Below are positions 51,469-60,010 of a stretch of DNA of 60,010 nt, piece by piece. This stretch comes from Clostridiales bacterium (GTDB lineage Bacteria > Bacillota > Clostridia > Lachnospirales > Lachnospiraceae), in contig JAHAJA010000026.1 in assembly GCA_018372435.1 (NCBI GenBank), positions 1 through 60,010 on the forward strand, read 5' to 3'. Every line of letters begins with the position of its first letter. The first letter of the stretch is position 1. The position numbers were made by a program, and so were the translations under genes. Under the pieces are notes generated by a model that was given only the letters and a program-made list of their open reading frames with translations, did no database searches and was not told the origin of the DNA.

Positions 51469-53269
51469 GAACGCTTCCCCCTTTATCTGGAAAAAATATT
51501 TGCACCATTGTTCCCACTGACTGCGAACTGGTTATCTCCACTCCGTAGCCTTCTCCATATATATAACGAATTCGGTCATGCACATTTTTCACCCCAATAC
51601 TTTGCCAGTTATACGCATTCTTTACTCCCATCTCATTGCCTTCAAGATTTTTATTCAGTTGCTTAAGATGGATTTCGTCCATGCCGACTCCATTATCCAT
51701 AATTGTAATTTGAACCATATCATTTTTTCTTTCTACCTCAAGTATAACATTCCCTTTTCCACCTTTTGGTTTTAAACCATGTTTATATGCGTTTTCAACA
51801 ATCGGTTGTAAAATTAATTTGGGCACCATAATTTCCTTACTGTCTGGGGCATGAATATGAAACTCAAATCCGCCATCTATTCTACAATTTAGCAAATATA
51901 CATAGTTTTTAACTATCTCGATTTCCTCTGATAAAGGAACAAAATCATTTACATTTCCGATAATATAGCGCATCTGTAAGGAAAGTGCTTGAATCATCTT
52001 AGAAACTTTTTCGTCCTTGTTATCTAGTGCCGTCATTCTGATTACTTCCAAAGTATTGTATAGAAAATGCGGGTATATCTGAGATTTTACTGCTGTTAAC
52101 TCCGCTTCATTTTGCTTAATCTTCGCCACATAACATTGATTGATATACTGGTTTAGTGTCGTTAACATCTGATTAAAGCGGGCAGAAAGAATCCCGATTT
52201 CATCATTAGACGTTACAGGTAATTGTAGTTCAAAATTACCATTCTCTATTAATTCCATAGAATCCACCATCTTATTAATTGGATTTGTAAGCTTCTTTGA
52301 AAACCATATAGACCCCATTGCTAAAAGTACGATGCAAAACAAAACAGCAAAGAACAACATCTTTTGTAATACGGTTATCTGCATAAAGGCAGTCTTCTTG
52401 TCCATTATAATAATCACTTTAAGTCCGTATTCATCGGCATCACTCGCAATTGAGAGCTGCTCTTTGGTATTCTGAAGATTTAACTTCTTATCATACAGGT
52501 TTTCGCCGATGATATTCTCATCATTGCTAAACATGCAATCTCCTGCTTCATTAACAATATAATAGGTACCTTCACCAATTACATTAACCGTTTGTAAAAG
52601 CATTCTCAGCCGATCAATATCCACGTCAATAAATATCGTTCCTACGTATTTACCTTTTCCTATTACTCCACGGATATCAAAATAATTTCTTGCAAACGTG
52701 ATAATATCCCGTTCTGGACCATTGAAATACTTATTCTTATGGGTTGGCACCACTTGCAACTTCTTAGATTCTTTGTCCCAATTTGTATAATCTACATCGG
52801 ATTCAAAAATCTCTTCGTCTTTAAAATATGTACTTGTCATGCTATAGTGATATGCAAGCTTTTGATGATGACTGTCAAACCCAATAAAATGTGTGGCATA
52901 GATAAAAGAATCTACTGTTTGTACATTTCTTAAAAAAGCGCTAATCTTTTCTGAACGGTTTTCTTCTTCTATTACCTGCCTAAAGGTGTCAGCTTTCAGA
53001 TAATTGATTGTCTGGCTTCCCTCCATTAAACTACTATAGCTGTATATCATCTTAGATATTGTATTATAGTTATCTAAAATATTATCCAGATTAGTAGAGA
53101 TATGAACGGCTGCCTGTTCATAATTGGTTTTCACAGCCACCTCATATCTTGATAACATTGTGTAAGATATAAACACGGCAAGTAAAAATACTGGAAATAA
53201 GCCAACAGTTAGTATAACCAACGTAAATTTATGAAACATAGTACCTCTTTTTTTTAATTTGACATTCAT
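51446..53269 (-). CDS. YesM-type sensor histidine kinase
   Basis: About 607 aa from the ATG at 53269 (AGGAGG upstream; the longer frame to 53305 has none). TM1 about 12-38, extracytoplasmic dCache-like sensor (about 40-295), TM2 about 300-320, HAMP (about 320-372, NPINKMVDSMELIENGNFEL), His_kinase with SQIYPHFLYNTLEVIR (His about residue 405) and HATPase (about 490-600, ENAYKHGLKPKGGKGNV). It senses an extracellular signal, likely through the transporter's binding protein or a sugar, and phosphorylates the regulator. Follows the permease genes by 152 bp. Confidence 0.93.
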   Translation of the reverse strand: MNVKLKKRGTMFHKFTLVILTVGLFPVFLLAVFISYTMLSRYEVAVKTNYEQAAVHISTNLDNILDNYNTISKMIYSYSSLMEGSQTINYLKADTFRQVIEEENRSEKISAFLRNVQTVDSFIYATHFIGFDSHHQKLAYHYSMTSTYFKDEEIFESDVDYTNWDKESKKLQVVPTHKNKYFNGPERDIITFARNYFDIRGVIGKGKYVGTIFIDVDIDRLRMLLQTVNVIGEGTYYIVNEAGDCMFSNDENIIGENLYDKKLNLQNTKEQLSIASDADEYGLKVIIIMDKKTAFMQITVLQKMLFFAVLFCIVLLAMGSIWFSKKLTNPINKMVDSMELIENGNFELQLPVTSNDEIGILSARFNQMLTTLNQYINQCYVAKIKQNEAELTAVKSQIYPHFLYNTLEVIRMTALDNKDEKVSKMIQALSLQMRYIIGNVNDFVPLSEEIEIVKNYVYLLNCRIDGGFEFHIHAPDSKEIMVPKLILQPIVENAYKHGLKPKGGKGNVILEVERKNDMVQITIMDNGVGMDEIHLKQLNKNLEGNEMGVKNAYNWQSIGVKNVHDRIRYIYGEGYGVEITSSQSVGTMVQIFFPDKGGSVHAKDDHC

Positions 53270-53421
53270 TCTTATATTCCTCCTGCCTAAAGCATGTCTC
53301 ACCACTATTGTTATTGAAACACTATCATAACAATATTATACCTTGCACACTCAGTAAAGAAAATACGCGAAAAGAAGGTATGAAAAACATGCCCTCCATT
53401 CACGTCATTATATTATGTCTA

Positions 53422-54261
53422 TTATCCTTTTGCTGCCCCTGCCATAATTCCCTTAACAAAATATTTTTGGAACATACAAAATATCAATAATGCAGGTAGA
53501 ATCGAAACGATTGTCCCTGCGAAAACAATATCCCATCTAGCAGAATATTGTCCGACAAAACTGGCGATTTCAACCGTTATTGTCTTTGCTCTTCCACTTG
53601 GTAATACCAGATATGGCATAAGGTAGTCATTCCATATTCCTAATCCATTCAGAATAACCATAGATCCTGTACATGGTCCTAACAATGGAAATGTTACTTT
53701 CCAGAAGGTCTGAAACGCAGTACAACCATCAATCTTTGCTGCCTCTTCTATCTCAAGAGGAATTCCTTTAAGAAAACTGCAATACAATAAACTTCCAAAA
53801 GCTATAGAACCTGCTACATAACTAACGATTGGCCCAAACATATTACCAAACAATCCAAACATTTTCATTTCTTTAAATAAAGAAAACATATACAGATGAA
53901 AAGGAATCATCATACCAGCCAGAAAATAAGTATATATGATTTTAGTAATTTTGCTTTCTGAACGTTCAATTCCATATGCTGCCATAGGTACTATACATAC
54001 AATAATAACTTCTGATACAATTGTTAGTATTAGAGAATTCCTAATCGCTGTAGCAAAATCAGATTGCTGAAACAAGTCAATAAAATTCTGTAAATAGAAT
54101 TTACTTGGAAAGGCAACAGGATTTTTTAGAATTTCTCCATTGCTTTTGAATGCAGATATCAAAGCAAACAGTACAGGATAAAGAAACAGGATTGCTAATA
54201 AGATTGCTATAAATAGTAAGATGACGGAGCCTATTCCGACTTTTTTCTTTTCTGTATTCAT
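53422..54261 (-). CDS. Carbohydrate ABC transporter permease (MalG type)
   Basis: 279 aa, six membrane helices, with the EAA-loop EEAAKIDGCTAFQTFWKVTFPLLGP (residues about 185-210; split EEAAKIDGCTAFQTF) that docks the ATPase. CUT1 family. The stop overlaps nothing; its start overlaps the stop of the other permease by 1 bp (ATGA-type coupling). No ATPase gene nearby: a shared MsmK/MalK-like ATPase encoded elsewhere must power it. Confidence 0.94.
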   Translation of the reverse strand: MNTEKKKVGIGSVILLFIAILLAILFLYPVLFALISAFKSNGEILKNPVAFPSKFYLQNFIDLFQQSDFATAIRNSLILTIVSEVIIVCIVPMAAYGIERSESKITKIIYTYFLAGMMIPFHLYMFSLFKEMKMFGLFGNMFGPIVSYVAGSIAFGSLLYCSFLKGIPLEIEEAAKIDGCTAFQTFWKVTFPLLGPCTGSMVILNGLGIWNDYLMPYLVLPSGRAKTITVEIASFVGQYSARWDIVFAGTIVSILPALLIFCMFQKYFVKGIMAGAAKG

Positions 54262-55151
54262 TAAAGCTGTACCTCCCTACTTTTTAAGAATTTTTGCTGC
54301 AAGGAATTTAGAATGATAATAATAAAGAGTAAAACCATACCTACTGCAGTACCAAATCCTTGCCTTCCTTCATTGAAACCAACTTTATATAATAGGTATA
54401 CGAGCGTCTCTGTCGTAAAACCTGGTCCTCCATCTGTCATTACATTGATCTGATCAAATACTTTCAATCCGTTTATTAATGAAAGGGTAAAGTTAATTGT
54501 AAATGCTCCAGATATTAACGGAATAATGATTCTTCGGAATCGTTGTATAGCATTTGCACCATCGATCTGCGAAGCTTCAATAACATCTGTCGAAACACTT
54601 TGTAAAGATGCCAAATAAATAATCATATAATATCCTGCGCCCTTCCAAACCAATACCAAACCTACCATTATCAATGTTAATTTATTATTTCCTAACCAAT
54701 CTTGTTTTAAGTTACCAAGACCAATATCATTTAAAATTGTGTTAATCGCACCAAAATTATAGTTATACATAATCTTCCATATAAAGCCAGAAACAATACC
54801 ACTAATCAAAACTGGAATATAGAACGCACTACGAAAAAAATTCTTTCCAATCTTGACATTATCAACTAAAAGTGCTAATCCAAGAGCAAACGCATTCTCG
54901 AGCAACGAGATAAATATTGTAAGTATTACAGTATTCTTAAGAGCATTACCAAACCTTGCACTTGTTAAAATTTCTTTGTAATTATTCAATCCGATAAATC
55001 TTACAACAGGACTGATTCCATCCCATGATGTAAAACTGTAATAAACGCTCGATATTGTCGGAACTATAACAAATAGGCTATATAATATAAATGCTGGTGC
55101 TATAAAACCATATGTAGACTTTTGGAGTTTCACTTTATTCTTCTTATTCAT
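54261..55151 (-). CDS. Carbohydrate ABC transporter permease (MalF type)
   Basis: 296 aa, six membrane helices, EAA loop VIEASQIDGANAIQRF followed by RRIIIPLI (about 200-225). CUT1 permease that pairs with the MalG-type partner. AGGAGAT RBS. The 168-bp gap to the binding-protein gene upstream contains a large hairpin (55210-55270). Confidence 0.94.
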   Translation of the reverse strand: MNKKNKVKLQKSTYGFIAPAFILYSLFVIVPTISSVYYSFTSWDGISPVVRFIGLNNYKEILTSARFGNALKNTVILTIFISLLENAFALGLALLVDNVKIGKNFFRSAFYIPVLISGIVSGFIWKIMYNYNFGAINTILNDIGLGNLKQDWLGNNKLTLIMVGLVLVWKGAGYYMIIYLASLQSVSTDVIEASQIDGANAIQRFRRIIIPLISGAFTINFTLSLINGLKVFDQINVMTDGGPGFTTETLVYLLYKVGFNEGRQGFGTAVGMVLLFIIIILNSLQQKFLKSREVQL

Positions 55152-55209
55152 GCCTTATCTCCTCATTTCATAGGCTTTTTCATTGTACCTATTATCAATT
55201 ATTACTATC

Positions 55210-55270
55210 GTTGTCAATCTCCATGCCTTCGTACATGTGCTACGATAATAAGGCACAGGAAATTGACAAC
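55210..55270 (-). promoter_or_regulatory. Stem-loop between binding-protein and permease genes
   Basis: Minus strand GTTGTCAATTTCCTGTGCCTT pairs with AAGGCATGGAGATTGACAAC (about 19 of 21 positions) around about 20 nt. No T run follows. Such a structure commonly protects the upstream transcript and lowers permease expression relative to the binding protein. Confidence 0.6.
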
Positions 55271-55318
55271 ATTAATCTAAGTTTATTGATTTAAACTAAG
55301 CATCTATTTATATTAAGC

Positions 55319-56707
55319 TTATTGAATACCTGTACCATCTAATGGATTGAAGCTTTCCATACAAGTCTTCCATGTTTTGTTTAACTCCTCACATGCTGAA
55401 TCCAAATCTCTTTGTCCTTGAAGTACTTCAATAACAGTCTTATACATAAAGTTTCTAAAATCAGGTGGTAATTCCTTGTTTCCTACTTGACCATTCCACA
55501 TACTGCATAAATCATCTGCTGTATTCGTTGCTTCTATTACTTCTTTAAATACATCACTTACATCAATTGTTGGTTCTTCCACAGTAACTGGAATTGCACT
55601 TAATTTTTCACAATACACTTTATAGTTTTCTGATTGAAAAAAGAATTTGATGAATTCTTCTGCTGCAGCTTTCTTGTTTGGATCTTGTGCTGCTTCTGCT
55701 GATATTGCAAGTCCGCCAACTCCAGCGCCACCCACAAGACGAGTTTTTCCATCTGGACTAGGCACTGGGAACCAACCATATTCAAATTCACTATCTGCTG
55801 CTTCTATTTGAGAAAACATATGTGTTCCAGAGAACATCATCGCTGACATCTTATTAACTAAGAAGGTTGTAATTTGAGCATCTGGTGTGGATGTCCAACC
55901 ATCTTGCGCATATTGCATAATTTCTTTCATTTCTTCAAAGGTTGCCTTTACAGTTGCATCTGTAAAGTCTTTAGTTCCTGCATAAGAATTTGTAATAAAA
56001 TCTGGATCTTGTGATATTACCTGATCATTATAGGCTTTGTTAAACCAAAATCCCATATGCCAGATATCCTGACCACCTACTACAAGTGGAGACATATCAC
56101 CTTTTTCCTTAATCTTTTGACAAAGCTCAATAAATTCTGCATAAGTTGTTGGCTCTGTAAATCCATTTTCATCAAAGTATGCTTTATTATAAATGATTCC
56201 TTGTGTATTCTCACCAGCTAATGGTGCTGTGTATACAGCATTTTCAAATTCAGTTGTGGTTTTAAATAGAGCGGTGATTTCACTTGATAATGGCTCTAAC
56301 TTTTCAGCTCTTATATAAGCAGCGGTATCTCGCATCTCCATAACATCTGGAAACTCACCAACACTGTCCAATGTTTTTAACAATTCACTATAAGCACCTC
56401 CGTTACCTGGCATAATTTTAACTGTTACATCCTTGTAAGTATTGTTAAAACGATTAACAATTTCATTCATTGCCTCTTTGGCACCTTCATCACCATCGGC
56501 AAATACATACGTCAAAGTTGTTGGCTCTGTAACAATTGATTTTTCTTCCCCATCCGTTGTTTCTTCTTTCCCAGCTTCTTCCGACTCATCCTGAACAGAT
56601 GTATCAACTTGCTTGGAATTGTTTGTTTCTGCTTTCTTTCCACAACCAACGAACGCTGTCATAATCATTGTGGTGGTAAGTACTAATGCTAACATTTTTC
56701 TTTTCAT
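55319..56707 (-). CDS. Sugar ABC transporter substrate-binding lipoprotein
   Basis: 462 aa from the ATG at 56707 (GGAGG 7 nt upstream; the TTG two codons earlier overlaps the spacer). Lipobox AFVGCGKK at about 18-25, an acidic linker (ESEEAGKEETTDGEEKS), then an SBP_bac_1 fold (FNNTYKDVTVKIMPGNGGAY; FWFNKAYNDQ). It captures an oligosaccharide outside the cell for the permeases encoded downstream. Confidence 0.93.
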   Translation of the reverse strand: MKRKMLALVLTTTMIMTAFVGCGKKAETNNSKQVDTSVQDESEEAGKEETTDGEEKSIVTEPTTLTYVFADGDEGAKEAMNEIVNRFNNTYKDVTVKIMPGNGGAYSELLKTLDSVGEFPDVMEMRDTAAYIRAEKLEPLSSEITALFKTTTEFENAVYTAPLAGENTQGIIYNKAYFDENGFTEPTTYAEFIELCQKIKEKGDMSPLVVGGQDIWHMGFWFNKAYNDQVISQDPDFITNSYAGTKDFTDATVKATFEEMKEIMQYAQDGWTSTPDAQITTFLVNKMSAMMFSGTHMFSQIEAADSEFEYGWFPVPSPDGKTRLVGGAGVGGLAISAEAAQDPNKKAAAEEFIKFFFQSENYKVYCEKLSAIPVTVEEPTIDVSDVFKEVIEATNTADDLCSMWNGQVGNKELPPDFRNFMYKTVIEVLQGQRDLDSACEELNKTWKTCMESFNPLDGTGIQ

Positions 56708-56881
56708 AACCAATCCTCCATTACACTATTTGTTTGCTTTGTTTTTCTTTTGTTGATGTATATACTTTACCATTTACCTGTTCTTTTTAAAATTAACATT
56801 TTTAACATACAAATACACTTTTTTAAGATATGTATCGTTACTTCACTACTACTGTAGTTTTATATTTCTTAACATTACATT

Positions 56882-58240
56882 CTATATTGTAATTTCCTTA
56901 TGTAGTATACAGCATTTTTCCAAAATTACTGTCTCTCTTTCATCTGGCTGCATCGCATGAAATTGGACAGATTTCAAAGATAACCCTCTCACATTTCTAA
57001 TATCCATAAAGGTTGCCCTACTCCAATCAGGATAGTAATTTTCTGAGCATGATATTCCCGGATGTATCTTCTGATCCAACACCTCAGGGTATTCTTCTGG
57101 AATTTCCTCTCTTTTCACACCGCCAATAGTTGTATATACAAGATGATCAATCATTACCTGCTCAATTGGATGATTATCTTCTGCATCCATACGAATACCA
57201 TTAAAACGAGGACTTCCCATAATATCTTTATGAAAACGCAAATGCGTCTCTTTCATCTCTTCATCATCGGTTGCAAATATATTAGAAAAAAGGATTCGTT
57301 TCATTGTTCCAATATCCGGCATGTCCGTTAATTCCACTGAACTACCTAATCCATCTGGTAAGAAGCGATTGTTGAGAATGGCATAGATTGGCCTTCTTAC
57401 ATTACGCATCACAATATTACTCATCATAATATCAGAGATGTTCCCACCTTCTGTACATTCTAATTTAATCCCTTCTCTCCATACATTGTACATCGTACAA
57501 TTATGGATCGTAACCTCTGAGATGCTTCCTATAGATTTCAGTCCGATACGAATTGCTGCACAGATAGAGGTGAATTCACAATTGGAGATATGAATATTCT
57601 TCACCGGATACAATTTACTACTAGCCTGTAGACACAGATTATCATCCGTTCCTTTAATCCTGCAGTTATTGACAAACACATGACTGCAACCATCAAAGTC
57701 AAGCCCATCCCCGTTGTATCTCTTTTCGTTACAGATATCTAATCCCTCTGTCCATATATAGCAGCTGTCAAGGAATGCGATTGTCCATGCTGCAGAGTCA
57801 TATAACTTCAAGTCAGAGATGTGAATATGACTGCAACGTAATAGGCGAATCATCATAGGACGATAGATACTTCCTTCGTTGGGAAATGCTTCTGCATTGC
57901 CATTTATCTCTCCATGCCCATATAAACCAATATTCTCTGCCTCCTGTGCATAGATAAAACAACGGTCCATGTCCTTTTCATTCCGATAACGGTTATAGTG
58001 AGTGTCCGCTCCATAATCTTCTATATTCGGACTCGCAAGTAATTTAGCCGAAACTGCGATTTCTATATATACATTGGATCTTAGATAAAGAGTTCCTGAT
58101 ACAAAAGTTCCTTCTTCTAGTAGAACAGTTCCTCCACCTTGTTTGTTACATAGGTTAATTGCCTCCTGAATGGCTTTCGTATCTTTTGTTACACCATCTG
58201 CCTTTGCTCCAAAATCTTTTGCATTATAATATGTTTTCAT
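56882..58240 (-). CDS. Glycoside hydrolase family 28-like pectinase (atypical catalytic His)
   Basis: 452 aa, right-handed beta-helix. AKDFGAKADGVTKDTKAIQ (about 6-24) is the GH28 start. The acid motifs appear as NGDGLDFDG (normally NTDG) and GTDDNLC (normally GDDC), but the usual GHG is ICAAIRIG and RIK is EGIKLE, so the catalytic His is missing or displaced. It may be an exo-acting or modified pectinase, or a non-hydrolytic helix protein. No signal peptide, so probably cytoplasmic. AAAGGAG RBS. In one transcript direction with GH88 upstream. Confidence 0.85.
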   Translation of the reverse strand: MKTYYNAKDFGAKADGVTKDTKAIQEAINLCNKQGGGTVLLEEGTFVSGTLYLRSNVYIEIAVSAKLLASPNIEDYGADTHYNRYRNEKDMDRCFIYAQEAENIGLYGHGEINGNAEAFPNEGSIYRPMMIRLLRCSHIHISDLKLYDSAAWTIAFLDSCYIWTEGLDICNEKRYNGDGLDFDGCSHVFVNNCRIKGTDDNLCLQASSKLYPVKNIHISNCEFTSICAAIRIGLKSIGSISEVTIHNCTMYNVWREGIKLECTEGGNISDIMMSNIVMRNVRRPIYAILNNRFLPDGLGSSVELTDMPDIGTMKRILFSNIFATDDEEMKETHLRFHKDIMGSPRFNGIRMDAEDNHPIEQVMIDHLVYTTIGGVKREEIPEEYPEVLDQKIHPGISCSENYYPDWSRATFMDIRNVRGLSLKSVQFHAMQPDERETVILEKCCILHKEITI

Positions 58241-58347
58241 AATCTTTCTCCTTTAACTATTTGTTATTTTTTAATATACTATTATTTTTTTATTTACTCT
58301 TAATCTTATCCTGTACTGTTTTATATACGAACCGTTCCATATAATAA

Positions 58348-58398
58348 ATCCCCATGCAAACTTCAGTATCACAATTACTGACAAGTATGCATGGGGAT
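58348..58398 (-). terminator. Hairpin between GH88 and GH28 genes
   Basis: Minus strand ATCCCCATGCATACTT pairs with AAGTTTGCATGGGGAT (one mismatch) around a loop; T-poor tail (TTATTATATGG). A partial terminator or processing stem within the operon. Confidence 0.5.
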
Positions 58399-58495
58399 GC
58401 AAGCAATTACCTACTCTAAAGTAAGTTTTTATATTTATTCAAATTGACGAGATATAGATAAATTTGATTTTTACATTTAAGTCCGATTATGATAT

Positions 58496-59650
58496 TTACC
58501 AAATGAAGAAATCTTCTCCTTTTAACTTAAACATTGCTTCCATAAAATAAAAATCTCCATATGTAAAATTCTCATGCTTAACCGGGCTATGGTATGCACC
58601 TGTACAATTTTGTAATATACCATCATTATCACACTCAAAGTTGCAACGACTTTCTACTAGTGCTTTAAGCATCTTAATAGCAGCATTAATATAGACATCT
58701 TTCTCATATTCTCCCACTAGCTTTGCAATCTCAATTAATCCACAGGCGGCCACTGCTGCCGCAATAGAATCCTCCCATGCCGGCTCTTTTGGTTGTCTGA
58801 AATCAACAGGAATAATTCCATTTTCCGGAATATTGGCCATAAAGTAATGGGCTACTCTCTTTGCTGTATCCAGATATTCTTTTTTTTCAGTATGCAGATA
58901 GCTGATAACAAAGCCATAAAGTGCCCATGTCTGCCCTCTTGTCCAAGAAGATCCATCTTCGTATCCTTGACCTCCATAAGTTCTCACAACTCCTCCGTTA
59001 AATGGATCAAATTCCACTATATGATTCACAGAACCATCAGGACGAATGAAGTTGTCCATAACCGTATCAGCATGTATCATAGCAATCTGTTTAAATCTTG
59101 GATCTGCAGTCTCTTCCGAAGCCCAGTATAGGAGAGGTATATTAAACAAACAATCGATTATTGCCCAGCCTCTTGTGTCATCTTCACCAACGTTATTCCA
59201 CGCTCGAATAAACTTGCCAGCCGGATTAAATCTTCCAGCTAGAAGATTCGCCGCATGTAATGCTCTTCTCCTCGCCTCTGGATTCTTTGTCAGTCTGTAA
59301 TCTGCCACTGCTGTTGGAAGCCACATAAATCCCACATCATGATGAAGACCATAGTAAAATTCAAAACAACGATCTAATTTCTTCTCCGAGACTCTTGCTA
59401 TATCTGCATACTTCTCTTCTTTCGTTTCATGATACATTAGCCACATCATCCCACCCCAGAATCCGTTTGTCCACCAATTAATTCCATCATCATCATTCCA
59501 GTCCAATGTCTCTAAAGAACGATCATCATGTACTCCATCCACTGCTTTGGCTGGTATCTTATCCTTACTTCGTTCACTCACCACTTCTATTTTATTGGTT
59601 ATTCTTTGAATTACCGAATCTGTCCAAATTTTATCGTTGCCTGTTACCAT
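58496..59650 (-). CDS. Glycoside hydrolase family 88 (unsaturated glucuronyl hydrolase)
   Basis: About 384 aa from the ATG at 59650 (GGAG 9 nt upstream; a GTG two codons earlier sits too near the RBS). (alpha/alpha)6 barrel with GINWWTNGFWGGMMWL (about 50-65), HHDVGFMWLPTAVADY (catalytic Asp, about 103-118), DGSSWTRGQTWALYG and DSIAAAVAACGL. It removes 4,5-unsaturated uronic acids from lyase products, opening the ring after hydration. No signal peptide, so intracellular. First recognisable gene of the locus. Confidence 0.93.
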   Translation of the reverse strand: MVTGNDKIWTDSVIQRITNKIEVVSERSKDKIPAKAVDGVHDDRSLETLDWNDDDGINWWTNGFWGGMMWLMYHETKEEKYADIARVSEKKLDRCFEFYYGLHHDVGFMWLPTAVADYRLTKNPEARRRALHAANLLAGRFNPAGKFIRAWNNVGEDDTRGWAIIDCLFNIPLLYWASEETADPRFKQIAMIHADTVMDNFIRPDGSVNHIVEFDPFNGGVVRTYGGQGYEDGSSWTRGQTWALYGFVISYLHTEKKEYLDTAKRVAHYFMANIPENGIIPVDFRQPKEPAWEDSIAAAVAACGLIEIAKLVGEYEKDVYINAAIKMLKALVESRCNFECDNDGILQNCTGAYHSPVKHENFTYGDFYFMEAMFKLKGEDFFIW

Positions 59651-59916
59651 CTTCACTCTCTCCTTCTTCCTAATTAATATCTACCTGTTATTACTGCGTC
59701 ATTTAACATACGAATTGCCTTCAATAAAGATCCGCCATTGCGGACTGTAAACAACAATGGAATTGTTTAAATACCGTTTTAACACTTACTATATGTATTG
59801 TAACAACAGTATTCTATTCTTTATATGCAAATTTTTAATTATTACAAGCATTTTTTTTAGATGTTACTGTTTTGCAAACCACAAAAAGAGGGGCTGTAAA
59901 AAAACTCCCCAAATAA

Positions 59917-59956
59917 ACAAGGTCACTCACATCAGCTGATGCGAGTGACCTTGTTT
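59917..59956. terminator. Bidirectional terminator-like hairpin
   Basis: AACAAGGTCACTCACATCAG pairs with CTGATGCGAGTGACCTTGTT (one mismatch) with a minimal loop; T-rich on both outer sides. Confidence 0.7.
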
Positions 59957-60009
59957 TATCTATTATTGTCTTTCTCTTGAAAAAAAGAGTATACGAACCA
60001 AGCCTTCTC
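59956..60009 (-). CDS. Possible 3' end of an unknown gene (cut by window edge)
   Basis: An open frame enters from the right on the minus strand and ends in ...EKAWFVYSFFQEKDNNR before a TAA at 59956-59958, directly followed by a strong hairpin (59917-59956), as a gene end would be. Too short to identify; a transposase tail is one possibility because the DNA just beyond reads like an insertion-sequence end. Confidence 0.3.
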   Translation of the reverse strand, partial: EKAWFVYSFFQEKDNNR

Positions 60010-60010
60010 T

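Larger units (their letters stand above)
59651..60010. other. Upstream region of the GH locus with two hairpins
   Basis: 360 bp without a full gene. A GGGGCTGTAAAAAAACTCCCC segment (59889-59909; 59917-59956 hairpin beyond it) precedes a possible gene end entering from the right. The GH88 promoter must be here, but I found no clear -35/-10 pair and no cre box. Confidence 0.4.

Overview
The window is AT-rich chromosomal DNA from an anaerobic, low-GC Firmicute, most likely a plant-polysaccharide-degrading Lachnospiraceae (Clostridium cluster XIVa). This is inferred from gene content (a yicC-remA-gmk-rpoZ operon, RqcH, a DUF1836 protein, a YerC/TrpR-like protein, a TIGR03915/TIGR03916-type DNA-metabolism pair and a glycoside hydrolase/ABC/YesMN locus). 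It resembles the Clostridium phytofermentans group, but the species is not proven here. No rRNA, tRNA or CRISPR array was recognised.

Layout. 1-0.84 kb: a plasmid/ICE-type parA with the first codons of parB running off the left edge, facing the 3' end of rlmD, a gene whose 3' end is a known integration site for mobile elements. 1.2-13.9 kb: housekeeping and signalling genes (rlmD, YgjP-like protease, YqeY, glycerate kinase, a double-sensor GGDEF/EAL protein, a PHP phosphatase, YerC, DUF1836, pcrA). 14-16.9 kb: a transport/salvage operon (Cys-rich protein, ECF S component, uridine-kinase-like enzyme), followed by an NMT1-type lipoprotein. 17-24 kb: HtrA protease, pheA-mgsA, folC and rlmI. 24-30 kb: a MIF-like tautomerase and the MoxR-DUF58-transglutaminase trio. 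30-33.6 kb: GDPD, SOD-like protein, a HAD-GNAT fusion and small proteins.

33.7-36.2 kb is the most interesting stretch. A radical-SAM/HhH protein and its DUF4130-type partner form an operon. Two LexA-like boxes lie in its promoter region, one exactly inside a -35/-10 spacer. The radical-SAM protein carries a C-terminal QLSLF motif typical of sliding-clamp binding. Together these suggest an SOS-induced, replisome-linked DNA modification or repair system whose chemistry is unknown. pcrA has a related palindrome just after its -10 box.

36.3-42.3 kb: lepB, the yicC-remA-gmk-rpoZ operon, rqcH and a histidinol-phosphatase. A 197-bp imperfect inverted-repeat element sits in the rqcH leader, and partial relatives lie at 21.3 and 43.6 kb (a MITE-like family). 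42.4-45.8 kb: a DUF4362-like lipoprotein, manA and a ROK sugar kinase.

46-59.7 kb is a carbohydrate utilisation locus on the minus strand: GH88, GH28-like, solute-binding lipoprotein, two permeases, YesM/YesN-type two-component system, GH43 and GH31. Uronyl- and pentosyl-containing plant oligosaccharides would be taken up by a three-part ABC importer with no local ATPase, sensed by the histidine kinase, and trimmed by enzymes without obvious signal peptides. The right edge holds hairpins and perhaps the 3' end of another gene.
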